A stretch of 64,000 nucleotides of DNA from Ancalomicrobiaceae bacterium (GCA_031291595.1 JARLIU010000014.1:1-64000); one strand, 5' to 3'; shown: positions 9,837-21,300, counted from the stretch's first letter. Numbers and translations are program-made. Notes: a model not told the origin generated them from the letters alone.

Positions 9837-11099
9837 TCACTCCGGCAGCGATGCAGCACCGGCCGGATCCGCCGTGGCGGCGGGCGCGGCAGGATATCTG
9901 GCGAGATAGTGCAGCGCGACAAGCATCGCGGCAAAGCCGGATGCGGCGCCAACGGCGAGCGACCAGCGCGGCCCGAACGTGTCGGCAACCCAGCCGACGA
10001 TCGGAGCCCCGATCGGCGTGCCGCCGAGCGCGATGGCCAGGCGGATGGCCATCACCCGTCCGCGCATCGAAGGTTCGGTGGTCAGCTGCATCAGGCTGTT
10101 CGACGAATTCAGCACGGTCAGTGATGCCACCCCGATGACCACCAGGGCGGCGGCGAACACCCAATAGTTGGGCGCGATGCCGGCGAGCGTACAGCCGAGG
10201 CCGAACACGGCGGCGCCGACGATCAACACCGAGAAGCGCGGCGTGTCGCGGCCGGCGGCGATGAGCGCTCCTGAGATCGTGCCGATCGCCATGATCGACG
10301 ACAGCAAGCCGAAGCCACGGGCATCGGTGTCGAACACCCGGACTGCCATGGTCGAAATGAAGATCGGAAAATTGAGCCCGAACGTGCCGATGAGGAACAG
10401 CATGACGAGAGTCGCCACCAGGTCCGGGCGCGACCAGACATAGCGGAAGCCGTCGGTGAAACTGCCCTTGGCGCGCTGGGCACGGGCATTCGGATGCAGT
10501 TCGGCTGGACGCATTACGCAAAGCGAAACCAGCACCGCGGCGAACGACGCGCCGTTGATCAGGAAGGCCCAGCCGGTGCCGACCTCGGCGATGATCACGC
10601 CGGCAACCGCCGGACCGATCATGCGGCCGGCATTGAACGACGTCGAATTGAGCGCCACGGCATTGGCAAGATCGGCATCGCCGACCAGTTCCGAGACGAA
10701 GGTCTGGCGCACCGGCGCATCGAAAGCCGCGGCACAGCCCGACAGGAACGCGAAGACATAGACGTGCCAGAGTTCGACGACACCGGTGACGGTGAGGAGC
10801 CCGAGCGCCAGCGCCAGCACGCCCATCGCCGCCTGGGTGGCGAACAGCAGCCGGCGCTGGTTGAAATGGTCGGCGGCAAAGCCGGTCCACGGCAACAGCA
10901 ACAGCTGCGGCCCGAACTGCAGCGCCATCACCACCCCGACCGCCGCGGCGTTGTGATGCGTCAGCCCGGTCAGCACCAGCCAATCCTGAGCGGCGCGCTG
11001 CATCCAGGTCCCGGTATTCGAGACGAGAGCGCCGACAAACCACGTCCGGTAGTTGTAGATCCTGAGCGACCGGAACAGGTGTGCCAGCGACGCGATCAT
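9837..11099 (-). CDS. MFS transporter (enterobactin exporter EntS-like)
   Basis: MIASLAHLFRSLRIYNYRTWFVGALVSNTGTWMQRAAQDWLVL; 12-TM MFS pattern. Confidence 0.88.
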   Translation of the reverse strand: MIASLAHLFRSLRIYNYRTWFVGALVSNTGTWMQRAAQDWLVLTGLTHHNAAAVGVVMALQFGPQLLLLPWTGFAADHFNQRRLLFATQAAMGVLALALGLLTVTGVVELWHVYVFAFLSGCAAAFDAPVRQTFVSELVGDADLANAVALNSTSFNAGRMIGPAVAGVIIAEVGTGWAFLINGASFAAVLVSLCVMRPAELHPNARAQRAKGSFTDGFRYVWSRPDLVATLVMLFLIGTFGLNFPIFISTMAVRVFDTDARGFGLLSSIMAIGTISGALIAAGRDTPRFSVLIVGAAVFGLGCTLAGIAPNYWVFAAALVVIGVASLTVLNSSNSLMQLTTEPSMRGRVMAIRLAIALGGTPIGAPIVGWVADTFGPRWSLAVGAASGFAAMLVALHYLARYPAAPAATADPAGAASLPE

Positions 11100-11425
11100 G
11101 ACTGCTCCGGCCGGTTGCCACCGTGGAAGCGGCCGAACAGGCGCGCCGAACCGAGGCTCACGGCCAGCATGCCGAGGCCGACGGCGACGATGTCGGCCGT
11201 ATCCCGCGCCTCGAAGCTGCCGACCCGGCAGATGAGGACATAGCTGACGACGATGTTGCAGAAGCCCCAGACCACGTTCACGGTCGACGAGGACAGCCCG
11301 CGACCCGGCGGCCGGGCGAACGGCGTCTGGAACGACCGCCCCATCACGCCGCTGACCAGATGCGGGATCGCATTGGCGAAAAAGCCACCGCCGAAGCAAT
11401 AGGCGACGAGATCGAGCCACGGCAT
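11096..11425 (-). CDS. Small predicted membrane protein, unknown function
   Basis: 109 aa, hydrophobic segments; start/stop overlaps MFS gene (ATGA-type). Confidence 0.65.
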   Translation of the reverse strand: MPWLDLVAYCFGGGFFANAIPHLVSGVMGRSFQTPFARPPGRGLSSSTVNVVWGFCNIVVSYVLICRVGSFEARDTADIVAVGLGMLAVSLGSARLFGRFHGGNRPEQS

Positions 11426-11427
11426 GG

Positions 11428-11994
11428 TCAGGCACCTCTTGCCGCGAGAAGGGTGAGGATGTCGTCGGTCGTTCCCACTTCACCGAGGCGCGGGAAGATG
11501 GTGCCGACGGAATTGGCATGTGCCGTGGGCACGCGGTCGGCCATTGCATCGACGGCAAGCGTGACATTGAGGCCGACCTCGTAGGCCTGCCGTGCAGTCG
11601 ATTCGACGCCGATCGAGGTTGAGATGCCGGCGAGAACGATCTGGGTGACGCCGAGGTCCCGCAGCCTTGTCGCAAGGTCGGTGGTCGAGAAGGCGCCCCA
11701 GGAGCGTTTGGTGACAGTGATATCGGTCTGGGCATGGCCAAGCCCGGAGGCGAGGTCGGTCCAGCCGTCGGGCAGCGGCAACGCGAGGCGCATCTGCGAA
11801 TCGGTGCGGCCAGGCGCCATCCCTGCGACATTCACCAGCACAACCGGCAGGCCGGCGGCGCGGAAGGCGTCGGCAAGCCGGCCGGCCCGGCGCACGATAT
11901 CCGCGGCCTGTTCGGCAGGCAGCATGGCGACGATCCCCTGTTGCAGGTCGACGACGACAAGGGCTGTAGTGCGATCGAGCGTGGTTACGGTCAT
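11428..11994 (-). CDS. Isochorismatase-family cysteine hydrolase
   Basis: TALVVVDLQQGIVAM; GISTSIGVESTARQAYEVGLNVTLAVDAM. Confidence 0.9.
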   Translation of the reverse strand: MTVTTLDRTTALVVVDLQQGIVAMLPAEQAADIVRRAGRLADAFRAAGLPVVLVNVAGMAPGRTDSQMRLALPLPDGWTDLASGLGHAQTDITVTKRSWGAFSTTDLATRLRDLGVTQIVLAGISTSIGVESTARQAYEVGLNVTLAVDAMADRVPTAHANSVGTIFPRLGEVGTTDDILTLLAARGA

Positions 11995-12052
11995 GCGGGT
12001 CTCCTTGATGCGATCCGGCGGAAGCGCGGTCAGGGGTGCGGCAATCCGCCGG

Positions 12053-12505
12053 TCAATCGTCGACCAGACGTTTGATGAGCTCGACAGCGGCGGCGAGCCG
12101 CTCCTGCTCGTCGGGCGTCAGCCGCGCCTCGATGGTTCGATGCAGCCAATCCTGCCGTGCCGCCCGCCCCTGCCGCATCCAGTCGCGGCAAGCCTCGGTC
12201 AGCGACAGGATGGTTTGCCGGCCGTCGTTCGGATCCGGCTCGCCCATCACCAGTCCGGCGGCTTCGAGCGGAGCGATGGTCGCGCCCATAGACTGCGGCC
12301 GGATGCCCTCGGCACGCGCCAAGGCCGACAGGGTCGCTGGACCGTCCGTTTCGAGGCGGTGCAGCACGGATATTTGCGACGGCGTCAGATCGCCCGCGTT
12401 GCCCTGTTCGCGAAAGCAGCGCTTCAGCTTGCGCACCACGGCGCGCAGCTCCGCTGCCAGTGCCGAAGCGCGTGCCTTGTCAGGATCGGTCGATGTCTCA
12501 TCCAT
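12053..12505 (-). CDS. MarR-family transcriptional regulator
   Basis: LTPSQISVLHRLETDGPATLSALARAEGIRPQSMGATIAPLEAAGLV winged HTH. Confidence 0.88.
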   Translation of the reverse strand: MDETSTDPDKARASALAAELRAVVRKLKRCFREQGNAGDLTPSQISVLHRLETDGPATLSALARAEGIRPQSMGATIAPLEAAGLVMGEPDPNDGRQTILSLTEACRDWMRQGRAARQDWLHRTIEARLTPDEQERLAAAVELIKRLVDD

Positions 12506-12685
12506 GCGATGGAAATAGCATGTACGAAGGTATTCTGTAAAGGTAGACTTATCAGTTTAACTGAAGATAGTTGCCCCCCGTCGGCGTCCGCCGGCGTCCA
12601 CTACGGGCGCGCCGTTGCGTCGTTGCGGGGAGCCAGACTGCATTTGGGGCTTGACATGCAACCGAATGGTTTCATATTGACCGTC

Positions 12686-13009
12686 ATGGATGACGACGCC
12701 GTGTTTCGCGCGCTCGCCGATCGCAGCCGCCGGGAACTGCTCGATCGGCTGTTTGCCGAGAATGGCCAGACGCTCGGCGACCTTTGCCGCGGCATGGCCA
12801 TGAGCCGGCAGGCGGTGGCCAAGCATCTCGCCATACTGGAAGAGGCGAACCTCGTGGCGATCCGCTGGCAGGGGCGCGAGAAGCTGCACTTCATCAATCC
12901 CGTGCCGATCAACGAGATCGGCGAACGCTGGATCCGCAAGTTCGAGCAGCCGCTGCTGACGGCCCTGTCGCAGCTCAAGAAGACGCTAGAAGGAGGTGAA
13001 GATGACTGA
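12686..13009 (+). CDS. ArsR-family transcriptional regulator
   Basis: MDDDAVFRALADRSRRELLDRLFAENGQTLGDLCRGMAMSRQAVAKHLAILEEANLV; true start inside a longer ORF-track entry. Confidence 0.88.
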   Translation: MDDDAVFRALADRSRRELLDRLFAENGQTLGDLCRGMAMSRQAVAKHLAILEEANLVAIRWQGREKLHFINPVPINEIGERWIRKFEQPLLTALSQLKKTLEGGEDD

Positions 13010-13445
13010 CGAGAAGAGCCAATTCGTCTACGTAGCCTACATCCGCACCACTGCCGACGAACTGTGGTCGGCGCTGACCACGCCTGAGATCACGAAGAAA
13101 TTCTGGTTGGGAGCGACCTTTGCGACCGACTGGAAGCAGGGCTCCGCCTGGACGTTGCATTTGGACGACGGACGGCTGGCGGATATCGGCGAAGTTCTTG
13201 AGATCGATCCGCCGAAGCGGCTCGTGCTGAAATGGCAGCACCAGTTCATGCCGGAACTGAAGATGGAAGGCGATGCGACCTGCGAGATCGCGCTTGAACC
13301 GGCCGGCAATGCGGTGAAGCTCACGATCATCCATTCGATCGCCCGGGCAGATTCCAAGTTGATCAAGGCGGTTTCCGGCGGCTGGCCGAAGATCGTGTCG
13401 AACCTCAAGTCGCTGCTGGAGACCGGCCTGATCGCGGTCGACTGA
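13002..13445 (+). CDS. SRPBCC / AHSA1-family protein
   Basis: RTTADELWSALTTPEITKKFWLGATFATDWKQGSAWTL; AGGAGG RBS; overlaps the ArsR gene, a recurrent pair. Confidence 0.88.
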   Translation: MTDEKSQFVYVAYIRTTADELWSALTTPEITKKFWLGATFATDWKQGSAWTLHLDDGRLADIGEVLEIDPPKRLVLKWQHQFMPELKMEGDATCEIALEPAGNAVKLTIIHSIARADSKLIKAVSGGWPKIVSNLKSLLETGLIAVD

Positions 13446-13687
13446 GCGACCAGCTACCGTCGCCACCGGCCATGCCTGCTGAAGGCTCGCCGTGCGTCGG
13501 TTCGCGCCGGTCCGGCCAGTGCATCGCTGTGACCATCGTCGCGGCCGCCAGACCAATCGGCGCACGGCGACGCCGGACAAATGGTCGCAGCAGCGCGCGT
13601 TCGCCCGCGCTGCAAGGCGACAAAGTCGCCTCGGCAACCCGAAACACCTGCGGCGGACGGGCGACAGTCCTTGCCGGATGGGATTTA

Positions 13688-13701
13688 CGTTGATATCAAC
13701 G
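13688..13701. promoter_or_regulatory. Perfect 14-bp palindrome CGTTGATATCAACG upstream of MFS gene
   Basis: Self-reverse-complementary; 88 bp before the ATG at 13789. Confidence 0.4.
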
Positions 13702-13788
13702 CAAATAGCGCACGACCCGTAGACTTGCTTAGTCCAGGTGGCACTCCTCAATAGGATGGTCCGACTCGACCTTTACCGGAGGTGAGAC

Positions 13789-15009
13789 ATGACACAGGTG
13801 AACAACTATCGTTGGGTGATCGTCGCCGCCGGCGGCCTGCTGGGCTGCATCGCCATCGGCGCCATGTTCGCGCTTCCGGTTCTGCTGGTACCGATGAGCC
13901 AGGCGACCGGCTGGAGCCGCACCGGCATCTCCAGCGCCATGACCATCGGCTTCCTGGCGACCGCGGTTGGCAGTATGGGCTGGGGCGCACTGTCCGACCG
14001 CTTCGGACCGCGCATCGTCGCGCTCTGCGGCTCGCTTCTTTTGGCGATTGGCATCGCGCTCGCCGGTCTGGCGCAATCGCTCATCCAGTTCCAGCTGGTG
14101 TTCGGGCTTGTCGTCGGCCTGGCGGTGGCGGCGATCTTCGCGCCGATGATGGCCGCCGTCACCGGCTGGTTCGACACGCACAGGAGCCTCGCGGTGTCGC
14201 TGGTCTCCGCCGGCATGGGCATGGCGCCGATGACGATGGCGCCGTTCGCCGCCTGGCTGATCACGCGATACGACTGGCGCACCAGCCTGTTGATCATCGC
14301 CGGCATCGTGCTGGCGGTGATGATCCCGACGGCGCTGCTGCTGCGCCGCCCGCCGGCGCTCGACCGGCAGCACGACGCCGCGGGATCGGCGAACGAGCCC
14401 TCGGACATGACGGTCGGCGAGGCGATCCGCTCGCCGCAGTTCATCGTGCTGATGCTGACGAATTTCGCCTGCTGCGCCACCCATTCCGGACCGATCTTCC
14501 ACACCGTCAGCTACGCCATCGCCTGCGGCATCCCGGCGATCGCAGCGGTGTCGATCTACAGCGTCGAGGGGCTTGCCGGCATGGGCGGGCGCATCGTGTT
14601 CGGCGTTCTCGGCGACCGGCTCGGCGCCAAGCGGGTGCTCGTCGCCGGCCTGTTCGTCCAGGCGATCGGCGCAGCCCTCTACTTCTTCGTGCGCGAACTG
14701 TCGGAATTCTATGCGGTCGCCACCCTCTTCGGCTTCACCTACGCCGGCGTGATGCCGCTCTACGCCGTCATCATCCGCGAGAATTTCCCGATGCGCATGC
14801 TCGGCACCATCATCGGCGGGACCGGCATGGCCGGCAGCTTGGGGATGGCGCTCGGACCGTTCGCCGGCGGCTGGATCTACGATACCTACGCCAGCTACGG
14901 CTGGCTCTACCTCGGCTCCTTCGGCCTCGGCCTCGGCGCAACGCTGATCGCCGCGACGTTCCGGCCCTTCGCCAAGCCGCAACCCGCGCCGATCGGTTTG
15001 CCGGCCTGA
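13789..15009 (+). CDS. MFS transporter (monocarboxylate/oxalate-formate-antiporter-like)
   Basis: 12-TM MFS; GWGALSDRFGPR, GGRIVFGVLGDRLGAKRVLV; RBS ggaggtgag. Confidence 0.88.
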   Translation: MTQVNNYRWVIVAAGGLLGCIAIGAMFALPVLLVPMSQATGWSRTGISSAMTIGFLATAVGSMGWGALSDRFGPRIVALCGSLLLAIGIALAGLAQSLIQFQLVFGLVVGLAVAAIFAPMMAAVTGWFDTHRSLAVSLVSAGMGMAPMTMAPFAAWLITRYDWRTSLLIIAGIVLAVMIPTALLLRRPPALDRQHDAAGSANEPSDMTVGEAIRSPQFIVLMLTNFACCATHSGPIFHTVSYAIACGIPAIAAVSIYSVEGLAGMGGRIVFGVLGDRLGAKRVLVAGLFVQAIGAALYFFVRELSEFYAVATLFGFTYAGVMPLYAVIIRENFPMRMLGTIIGGTGMAGSLGMALGPFAGGWIYDTYASYGWLYLGSFGLGLGATLIAATFRPFAKPQPAPIGLPA

Positions 15010-15090
15010 CCGTCGGCCTACCCGCATGGCCGCCGCGCTGCACGTGCCGTGCTAAGCTTCGCCGCGACAGTCACGGCAAGCGGTGGAACG

Positions 15091-15540
15091 ATGCAATCGG
15101 CTCTGGTGATCGGCTACGGCAATACGCTCAGGAGCGACGACGGCGCCGGGCCGAAAGTCGCCGAGGTTCTGGCTGAGGCAGGCACTGCCGTCCTCCTGCG
15201 CCACCAATTGGTGCCTGAACTGGCCGACGAACTGAAACACTGCACCATCGTCGTATTCGTCGATGCGGTCGCAACGCTGACGCCCGGCGCCGTCGCCATC
15301 CGCCAGATCGCAGCCGAGGCGGCGGCAGATGGCAGCGACGCGTCAGGGCTGACGCACCATTGCAGCCCGGAGACGCTGCTGCTGCTCGCCGATCGCCTCT
15401 ACGGTGCCCGGCCGCGTGCCTATCTCGTCACGCTCGGTGCCGCCTCGTTCGAACTCGGCGACGAACTGTCGTCGGCGGTTGCCGCCGCAGTGCCCGTCGC
15501 CGCCGCCGCCGTGCGCCAACTGATCGAGGCGCCCGGCTGA
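15091..15540 (+). CDS. Hydrogenase maturation protease (HyaD/HoxW family)
   Basis: MQSALVIGYGNTLRSDDGAGPKVAEVL; ELADELKHCTIVVFVDAV; adjacent to hoxH. Confidence 0.88.
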   Translation: MQSALVIGYGNTLRSDDGAGPKVAEVLAEAGTAVLLRHQLVPELADELKHCTIVVFVDAVATLTPGAVAIRQIAAEAAADGSDASGLTHHCSPETLLLLADRLYGARPRAYLVTLGAASFELGDELSSAVAAAVPVAAAAVRQLIEAPG

Positions 15541-15543
15541 AGT

Positions 15544-16962
15544 TCAGCTCCGCACCCGATCCAGCACGTCGCCATCGGCATCGAGCAGGCTGATCTCGAC
15601 CGGGTATTGGTCGGCCGCATGGGTCGAGCAGCTGAGGCAGGGATCATAGGCCCTGACCACCGCCGACACCCGGTTGAGCACGCCTTCGCTCAGTTTGCGC
15701 TCGTGGATGAAATGTCGGGCGACCTCGTCGACGCTTTTGCCGATCGCCAGATTGTTGTGGCCGGTGGCGACGATCAGGTTGGCCCAGGTGATCGCACCGG
15801 CCTCGTTGACCTTGTAGTGGTGGATCAGCATGCCGCGCGGCGCCTCGGCGATGCCGACGCCTTCGAGCGCGTTGACCCCGGCGCGTGCCCTGACATGGGT
15901 ATCGAGGATGGACGGAGCGTCCAGCAGCGCTTCCAGGCGCTCCAGCGCATAGACGATTTCGACCAGCCTGGCGTAGTGGAAGTGGAAGGAACTTTGCACC
16001 ACCTTGCCGAAACGCTGGTGGTATTCGGCAAATTCCGCGTCGGCCTCCGGCGAGCCGCAGTGGGTGGCGACGTTCAGCCTGGCGAGCGGACCAACCCGGT
16101 AGATGCCAGCGGGGTGGCCGTGCGGCTTGAAGTACGGCGCCTTCAGGTACGAGTTCGCTAGCGTGGCCTCGCCGATATAGCTGCCGTAGTCTTCGGCCGG
16201 CATGGCCGGGACCACGACCTTGCCCTCCGCGTCGATGAAACGCACCGAGCCGTCATAGAGCTGCAGTCCGCCGTCGGCATCGGTGAGACCGGCGTACATC
16301 GTCGGGCAATTGCCGAAATGCGCGATCTCGTCGGGGAAATCGTCGACCACGCTCTTGAAGAAGGCGAAGGTCCGGCGGGTGATGGCCTTGGCCTCGGGCA
16401 GACCGGCGAGGATGCGGTCGCGTACCGCCGGATCAAGCGGTGCGTTGACGCCGCCGGGCACGATCCACGACGGATGGATGCGCTCCTTCGCCAGGCCCTC
16501 GATCACCTGCTGACCGAATTTCCGCAGCGCGATGCCGTCGCGTGCCATGTAGGGATGGTCTTCCAGCACGCCAATGATGTTACGCCGCTCCGGCGGACTA
16601 TCGAAGCCGAGGAGAAGATCCGGGGCGGAGAGATGGAAGAAGCTCAGCGCGTGGCTCTGGATGATCTGGCCGCAATGCAGGGCTTCCCTGAGCTTTGCCG
16701 CCGTCGGCGGGATGCGCACGCTCATGATGGCGTCGCAGGCCTTGGCCGAGGCGAGAAGATGGCTGATCGGGCAGATGCCGCAGATGCGCGCGGTGATCGA
16801 CGGCATCTCGTAGTAGGGCCGCCCCTCGGTGAATTTCTCGAAGCCGCGCACCTGGGTGACGTGGAACGCCGTCTCGACCACCCGATCGTCATCATCGAGC
16901 TGGATGGTGATCTTGGCGTGACCTTCGATGCGCGTCACCGGATCAATGACGATCTTCCTCAT
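15544..16962 (-). CDS. hoxH: NAD-linked bidirectional [NiFe]-hydrogenase large subunit
   Basis: RICGICPISH (proximal L1-type motif) and DPCLSCSTHA (L2-type motif) with C-terminal extension AADQYPVEISLLDADGDVLDRVRS. Confidence 0.95.
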   Translation of the reverse strand: MRKIVIDPVTRIEGHAKITIQLDDDDRVVETAFHVTQVRGFEKFTEGRPYYEMPSITARICGICPISHLLASAKACDAIMSVRIPPTAAKLREALHCGQIIQSHALSFFHLSAPDLLLGFDSPPERRNIIGVLEDHPYMARDGIALRKFGQQVIEGLAKERIHPSWIVPGGVNAPLDPAVRDRILAGLPEAKAITRRTFAFFKSVVDDFPDEIAHFGNCPTMYAGLTDADGGLQLYDGSVRFIDAEGKVVVPAMPAEDYGSYIGEATLANSYLKAPYFKPHGHPAGIYRVGPLARLNVATHCGSPEADAEFAEYHQRFGKVVQSSFHFHYARLVEIVYALERLEALLDAPSILDTHVRARAGVNALEGVGIAEAPRGMLIHHYKVNEAGAITWANLIVATGHNNLAIGKSVDEVARHFIHERKLSEGVLNRVSAVVRAYDPCLSCSTHAADQYPVEISLLDADGDVLDRVRS

Positions 16963-17071
16963 GGCGGCCTCCTCGCGTCAAGCGCCCGAAACGTGCAAAG
17001 CGGCTTTCGGACAGGCGCCTGACGGAAATTGAAAAAACGGCATGGCATGGCCCCACCGGATCGAACTCGCG

Positions 17072-17602
17072 TCAGCCGAAGCGGGCGCTGGATTTCAGAT
17101 CGGGGACGCGGCCCTCCAGCAGTTCCTTGATGACGAACAGGATCAGCCTTGCGGACGGCGGACAGCCGGGCAGGTGCAGATCGACCTTCACCACGTCGTG
17201 CAGCGGCAGCGCCTGCTTCAACAGCGCCGGCACCACCTCGGTCGGGATACCCTTGCCGGTGTCGGCACCTTCCACATAGACCCGTTCCAGGATGGTCTTG
17301 ACCGCGATCGGGTTGCGCATCGCCGGCACGTTGCCGGTCACGGCGCAATCGCCGAGCGCCACCAGGATGTGGCTGTTGCGCCTGATCAGTCGGATCTTCT
17401 CCAGATCGTCCTGGTTGGAGACCGCGCCCTCGACGATGGCGACGTCGACGTCCTGGGGAAACTCCTGCGCATCGACCAGCGGCCCGTAGACAAGGTCGAT
17501 CAGCGGAGCGACGGCGACGAGCGCCTCATCGATGTCCAGGAGCGACATGTGACAACCGGAGCAGCCGTCGAGCCACGTCGTGGCCAGCCTTGCCTTCGTC
17601 AT
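17072..17602 (-). CDS. hoxY: NAD-linked [NiFe]-hydrogenase small subunit
   Basis: [40 protein letters not shown]. Confidence 0.95.
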   Translation of the reverse strand: MTKARLATTWLDGCSGCHMSLLDIDEALVAVAPLIDLVYGPLVDAQEFPQDVDVAIVEGAVSNQDDLEKIRLIRRNSHILVALGDCAVTGNVPAMRNPIAVKTILERVYVEGADTGKGIPTEVVPALLKQALPLHDVVKVDLHLPGCPPSARLILFVIKELLEGRVPDLKSSARFG

Positions 17603-18309
17603 GACGCCGCTCCCTTCTTCATGGCCAACCGGGCGACGGCGGAGTTGCTGCGGGTCATTTCTTCGACCCCGTAGCCCTTCTCGACCAGCGCGCCGGTGGG
17701 GCAGACCTGGACGCATTTGCCGCAACTGGTGCAGGCTTGCGAGTCGCCCCACGGCTGGTCGAGTTCGGCCACCACGCGCGAACCGATGCCGCGGCCGCCG
17801 ATATCCCAGACATGCGCGCCCTCGATTTCGTCGCAGACGCGCACGCAGCGACTGCACAGAATGCAGCGGTTGTGGTCGAGGACGAAGCGCGGATGCGACA
17901 CGTCCACCGGCAGCCGCGGCGAGTTATAGGGGTAGCGGACGTAGGTGACGCCCAGGCTCATGGCCAGGGCCTGCAACTCGCAATGGCCGTTGGAGACGCA
18001 GACGGCGCAAACGTGGTTGCGCTCGACGAACATCAGTTCCAACGCCAGGCGGCGGTGCCGGACAAGGCGATCGGACGTCGTGGTCACGGCCATGCCGCGC
18101 TGGGCCGGCGTGGTGCAGGCGGGCAGCAGGCGATCGACGCCCGCCACTTCGACCAGGCACAACCGGCACGATCCGGCGGGGCTCACCCCTTCCATGTGGC
18201 ACAGCGAAGGGATCACTTTGCCATTCGCCTCAGCCACCTCGAAGATGGTCTGTCCCTCCGTGGCGGTGCACAGCACACCGTCTATTCGCACAGTGATCTG
18301 AGAAGGCAC
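17599..18309 (-). CDS. hoxU: Hydrogenase diaphorase iron-sulfur subunit
   Basis: N-terminal plant-type 2Fe-2S motif ([15 protein letters not shown]), NuoG-like Cys motifs, C-terminal 4Fe-4[12 protein letters not shown] / [16 protein letters not shown] overlap with hoxY. Confidence 0.93.
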   Translation of the reverse strand: MPSQITVRIDGVLCTATEGQTIFEVAEANGKVIPSLCHMEGVSPAGSCRLCLVEVAGVDRLLPACTTPAQRGMAVTTTSDRLVRHRRLALELMFVERNHVCAVCVSNGHCELQALAMSLGVTYVRYPYNSPRLPVDVSHPRFVLDHNRCILCSRCVRVCDEIEGAHVWDIGGRGIGSRVVAELDQPWGDSQACTSCGKCVQVCPTGALVEKGYGVEEMTRSNSAVARLAMKKGAAS

Positions 18310-18321
18310 GGCAGCTTCTCC

Positions 18322-21300
18322 TTAAATGTGGCTATCGGTGTGGCTGCTGTTTTCGCGGATGTCGCACCTCAGGCAGCGGGCTGCCTCGTGCGCGGCCTCT
18401 TCGGGCAACAGGGTCTGCACCGCCTCGGTGAAGGTGCGGGCCCGCGTCTGGGCCGGCAGATCGCGGCCGCGATGGCGGCGGCAGGGATCGGGGTCCGGGG
18501 TGGCGTGGTCGTAGGAGAACTGCGGCAGGATGTCGTCGAAACGCTCCCCGCCGCTGAGCCGGCCGTCGATATGGCGCGCCGCCTCCTTGCCGTAGCCCAT
18601 GGCGTTGGAGATGTTGGACGCCCCGGTGACGAGATCGCCGCCGGCATAGAACTTCTCGCGGCTGGTCTCGAGCGTGTAGCGATTGACGTCGAGCATGCCG
18701 CCTTCCTTCAGGCTCAGGCCCGAGGCGCGGCAGAAGTCGCGGTCGACCGCCTCGCCCACCGCCAGGATGACGCTCGAGCAGCGGATCATCCGCACCTCGT
18801 CGGTCGGGATCGGGCGGCGGCGGCCGGAGGTATCGAACTCGCCGAGCCGGGTCTTGACCACCTCGATGCCCTTCACCTCGCCGTGCTCGCCGACGATGCG
18901 GTGCGGTGCGGCCAGGAACTGGAAGCGCACGCCTTCCTGTTCCGCGGCCTCCACCTCCTCCTCGATCGCCGGCATGTCCTTGCGCTCGCGCCGATAGATG
19001 ACGGTGGCCGTCGCACCGAGGCGGATGGCGGTGCGGGCGGAATCGATCGCCGCATTGCCGCCGCCGATCACCGCGACGTGGTGGCCGAGGTGCATCGCCT
19101 CACCGGTCGCCACGCCTTCGAGGAACGGCAGGGCGGGACGCACGCCGGCCAGTTCGGTGCCGGGCAGATAGACCCAGGATTCCTTCCAGGTGCCGATCGA
19201 CAGGAACACCGCGTCGAAGCCGGCGTCCAACTCGTTCAACGACACGTCCTCGCCGACGAGGGCGTTGAACACGAACTTGACGCCGAGGCGGCGGATGATT
19301 TCGATCTCGCGGTCGAGCACCGCCTTCGGCAGACGATATTCGGGAAGCGCGTAGCGCAGCATGCCGCCCGGTTCGGCGTGGGCCTCGAACACGGTCACCT
19401 CATGGCCCAACAGCGACAGGTAGAACGCCGCCGTCAGTCCGGCCGGACCGGCACCGACCACCGCCACCTTGCGCCCGCTCGACGGCAGCCGGCGGGCGGC
19501 AATGCGCGCCGCTACTCCGTCGAACGCGTCGGTCAGCAGCACCCGGTCGGCGATGATGCGATGCACCTCGCGCATGTTGACCGCCTCGTCGAGCGTCGCG
19601 CGCCGGCAGCGGTTGTCGCAAGGGTGCTGGCAGACCCGCCCTGTGGAGGCAGGAAGGGGATTGTCCATGATCACCGACAGGAATGCGTCGTCGAGCCGGC
19701 CTTCCTTGTACAGTTGCAGGAAGCGCGGGATGTTCATGTGCAGCGGGCAGGAATTCTCGCACGGCGACAAGGCGAGGTCCTGGCAGGTGCCGGCGCGGCA
19801 GCGCTTGGCGCGGATGTGGTCCTCGAACTCGTCGTGGAAGTGCCTGAGCGTGGTCAGCAGCGAATTGGGCGCGGTCTGACCCAGCCCGCACAGCGAGGTT
19901 TCCTTGATCATGCGGCCAAGTTCGTCGAGGTCGGCGAGATCCTCCTCGCGCCCCTGCCCCTTGGTGATGCGGGTCAGGATCCTGAGCGCCTTGTCGAGCC
20001 CGACCCGGCACGGCGTACACTTGCCGCAGGATTCGGACCGGGTGAACTGGATGAAGTAGCGGGCGACGTCGACCATGCAGTTGTCTTCGTCCATCACCAC
20101 CATGCCGCCCGAACCCATGATGGCGCCGAGACGCCCAAGCGACTCGTAGTCGACCGGGGTCTCGAACAGGTCTGGCGGAATGCAGCCGCCCGACGGACCG
20201 CCGGTTTGCACCGCCTTGACCGGCTGGCCGTTGAGGCTGCCGCCGCCGACCGCGTGGACGAAGCTGCCCAGCGGCGTGCCGAGCGGCATTTCAACGAGGC
20301 CGGTGTTCCTGATCTTGCCGACCAGCGAGAACACCTTGGTGCCGGCGGACGCGCCGTTGCCGGTCTCGGCGAACCAGGCCGGGCCGCAGGCGATGATCGG
20401 GGCGATGTTGAACCAGGTTTCGACGTTGTTGATGTTGGTCGGATAGCCCCACAGGCCCTTCTGGGCCGGGAATGGCGGGCGCGGGCGCGGACGGCCGGCG
20501 CGCCCTTCAAGCGAGGCGATCAGCGCGGTCTCCTCGCCGCAGACGAAGGCGCCGGCGCCCTCAACCACGTCGATGTCGAAGGCGAAGCCGCGACCCAGGA
20601 TGTCCTTGCCCAAGAGGCCGTAGTCGCGGGCCTGCGCGATGGCGTGGTTCAACTGATGGACGGCGAGCGGATATTCGGCGCGGATGTAGATGACGCCGTC
20701 GGTCGCGCCGGTGATATAGGCGCCGATCGCCATGCCCTCGATCAGCGCATGCGGATCGCTTTCGATCTCGTTGCGGTTCATGTAGGCGCCGGGATCGCCC
20801 TCGTCGGCGTTGCAGATGAGAAATTTCCGCTCGGCCTGCGCCTTCCTGAGGAACTCCCATTTCAGCCCGGTGGAGTAGCCGGCGCCGCCGCGGCCCCTGA
20901 GGCCCGATTCCTTGATCTGCTCGTTGGCCGCTTCTGGCGTGCCGTCGATCAGCACCTTGTAGAGCGCCTGATAGCCGCCGACGGCGACATATTCCTCGAT
21001 ATCGTCGGGATTGATCAGCCCGGCGTTCCTCAAGACGATCTTCTTCTGCCCCTTGAAGAACGGAATCTCGTTCCACAGCGGAATCTCGGGGAAGCCGTTG
21101 CCGTAATGCACGTGCGAGGTCAGATGGTTCCACTTCTCGATCCGGCACAGCGCCAGATTGGCGGTGACCGTCTTGGCGGCGAGATCGTCGAGGATCCGCT
21201 CCACGTGGTTGACCCTGACCCGGTGCAGGATGACCAGCGGCTGGCCCGGCAGGCGGACGTTGACCAGCGGTTCCTCGGCGCAGAAGCCGAAGCAGCCGGT

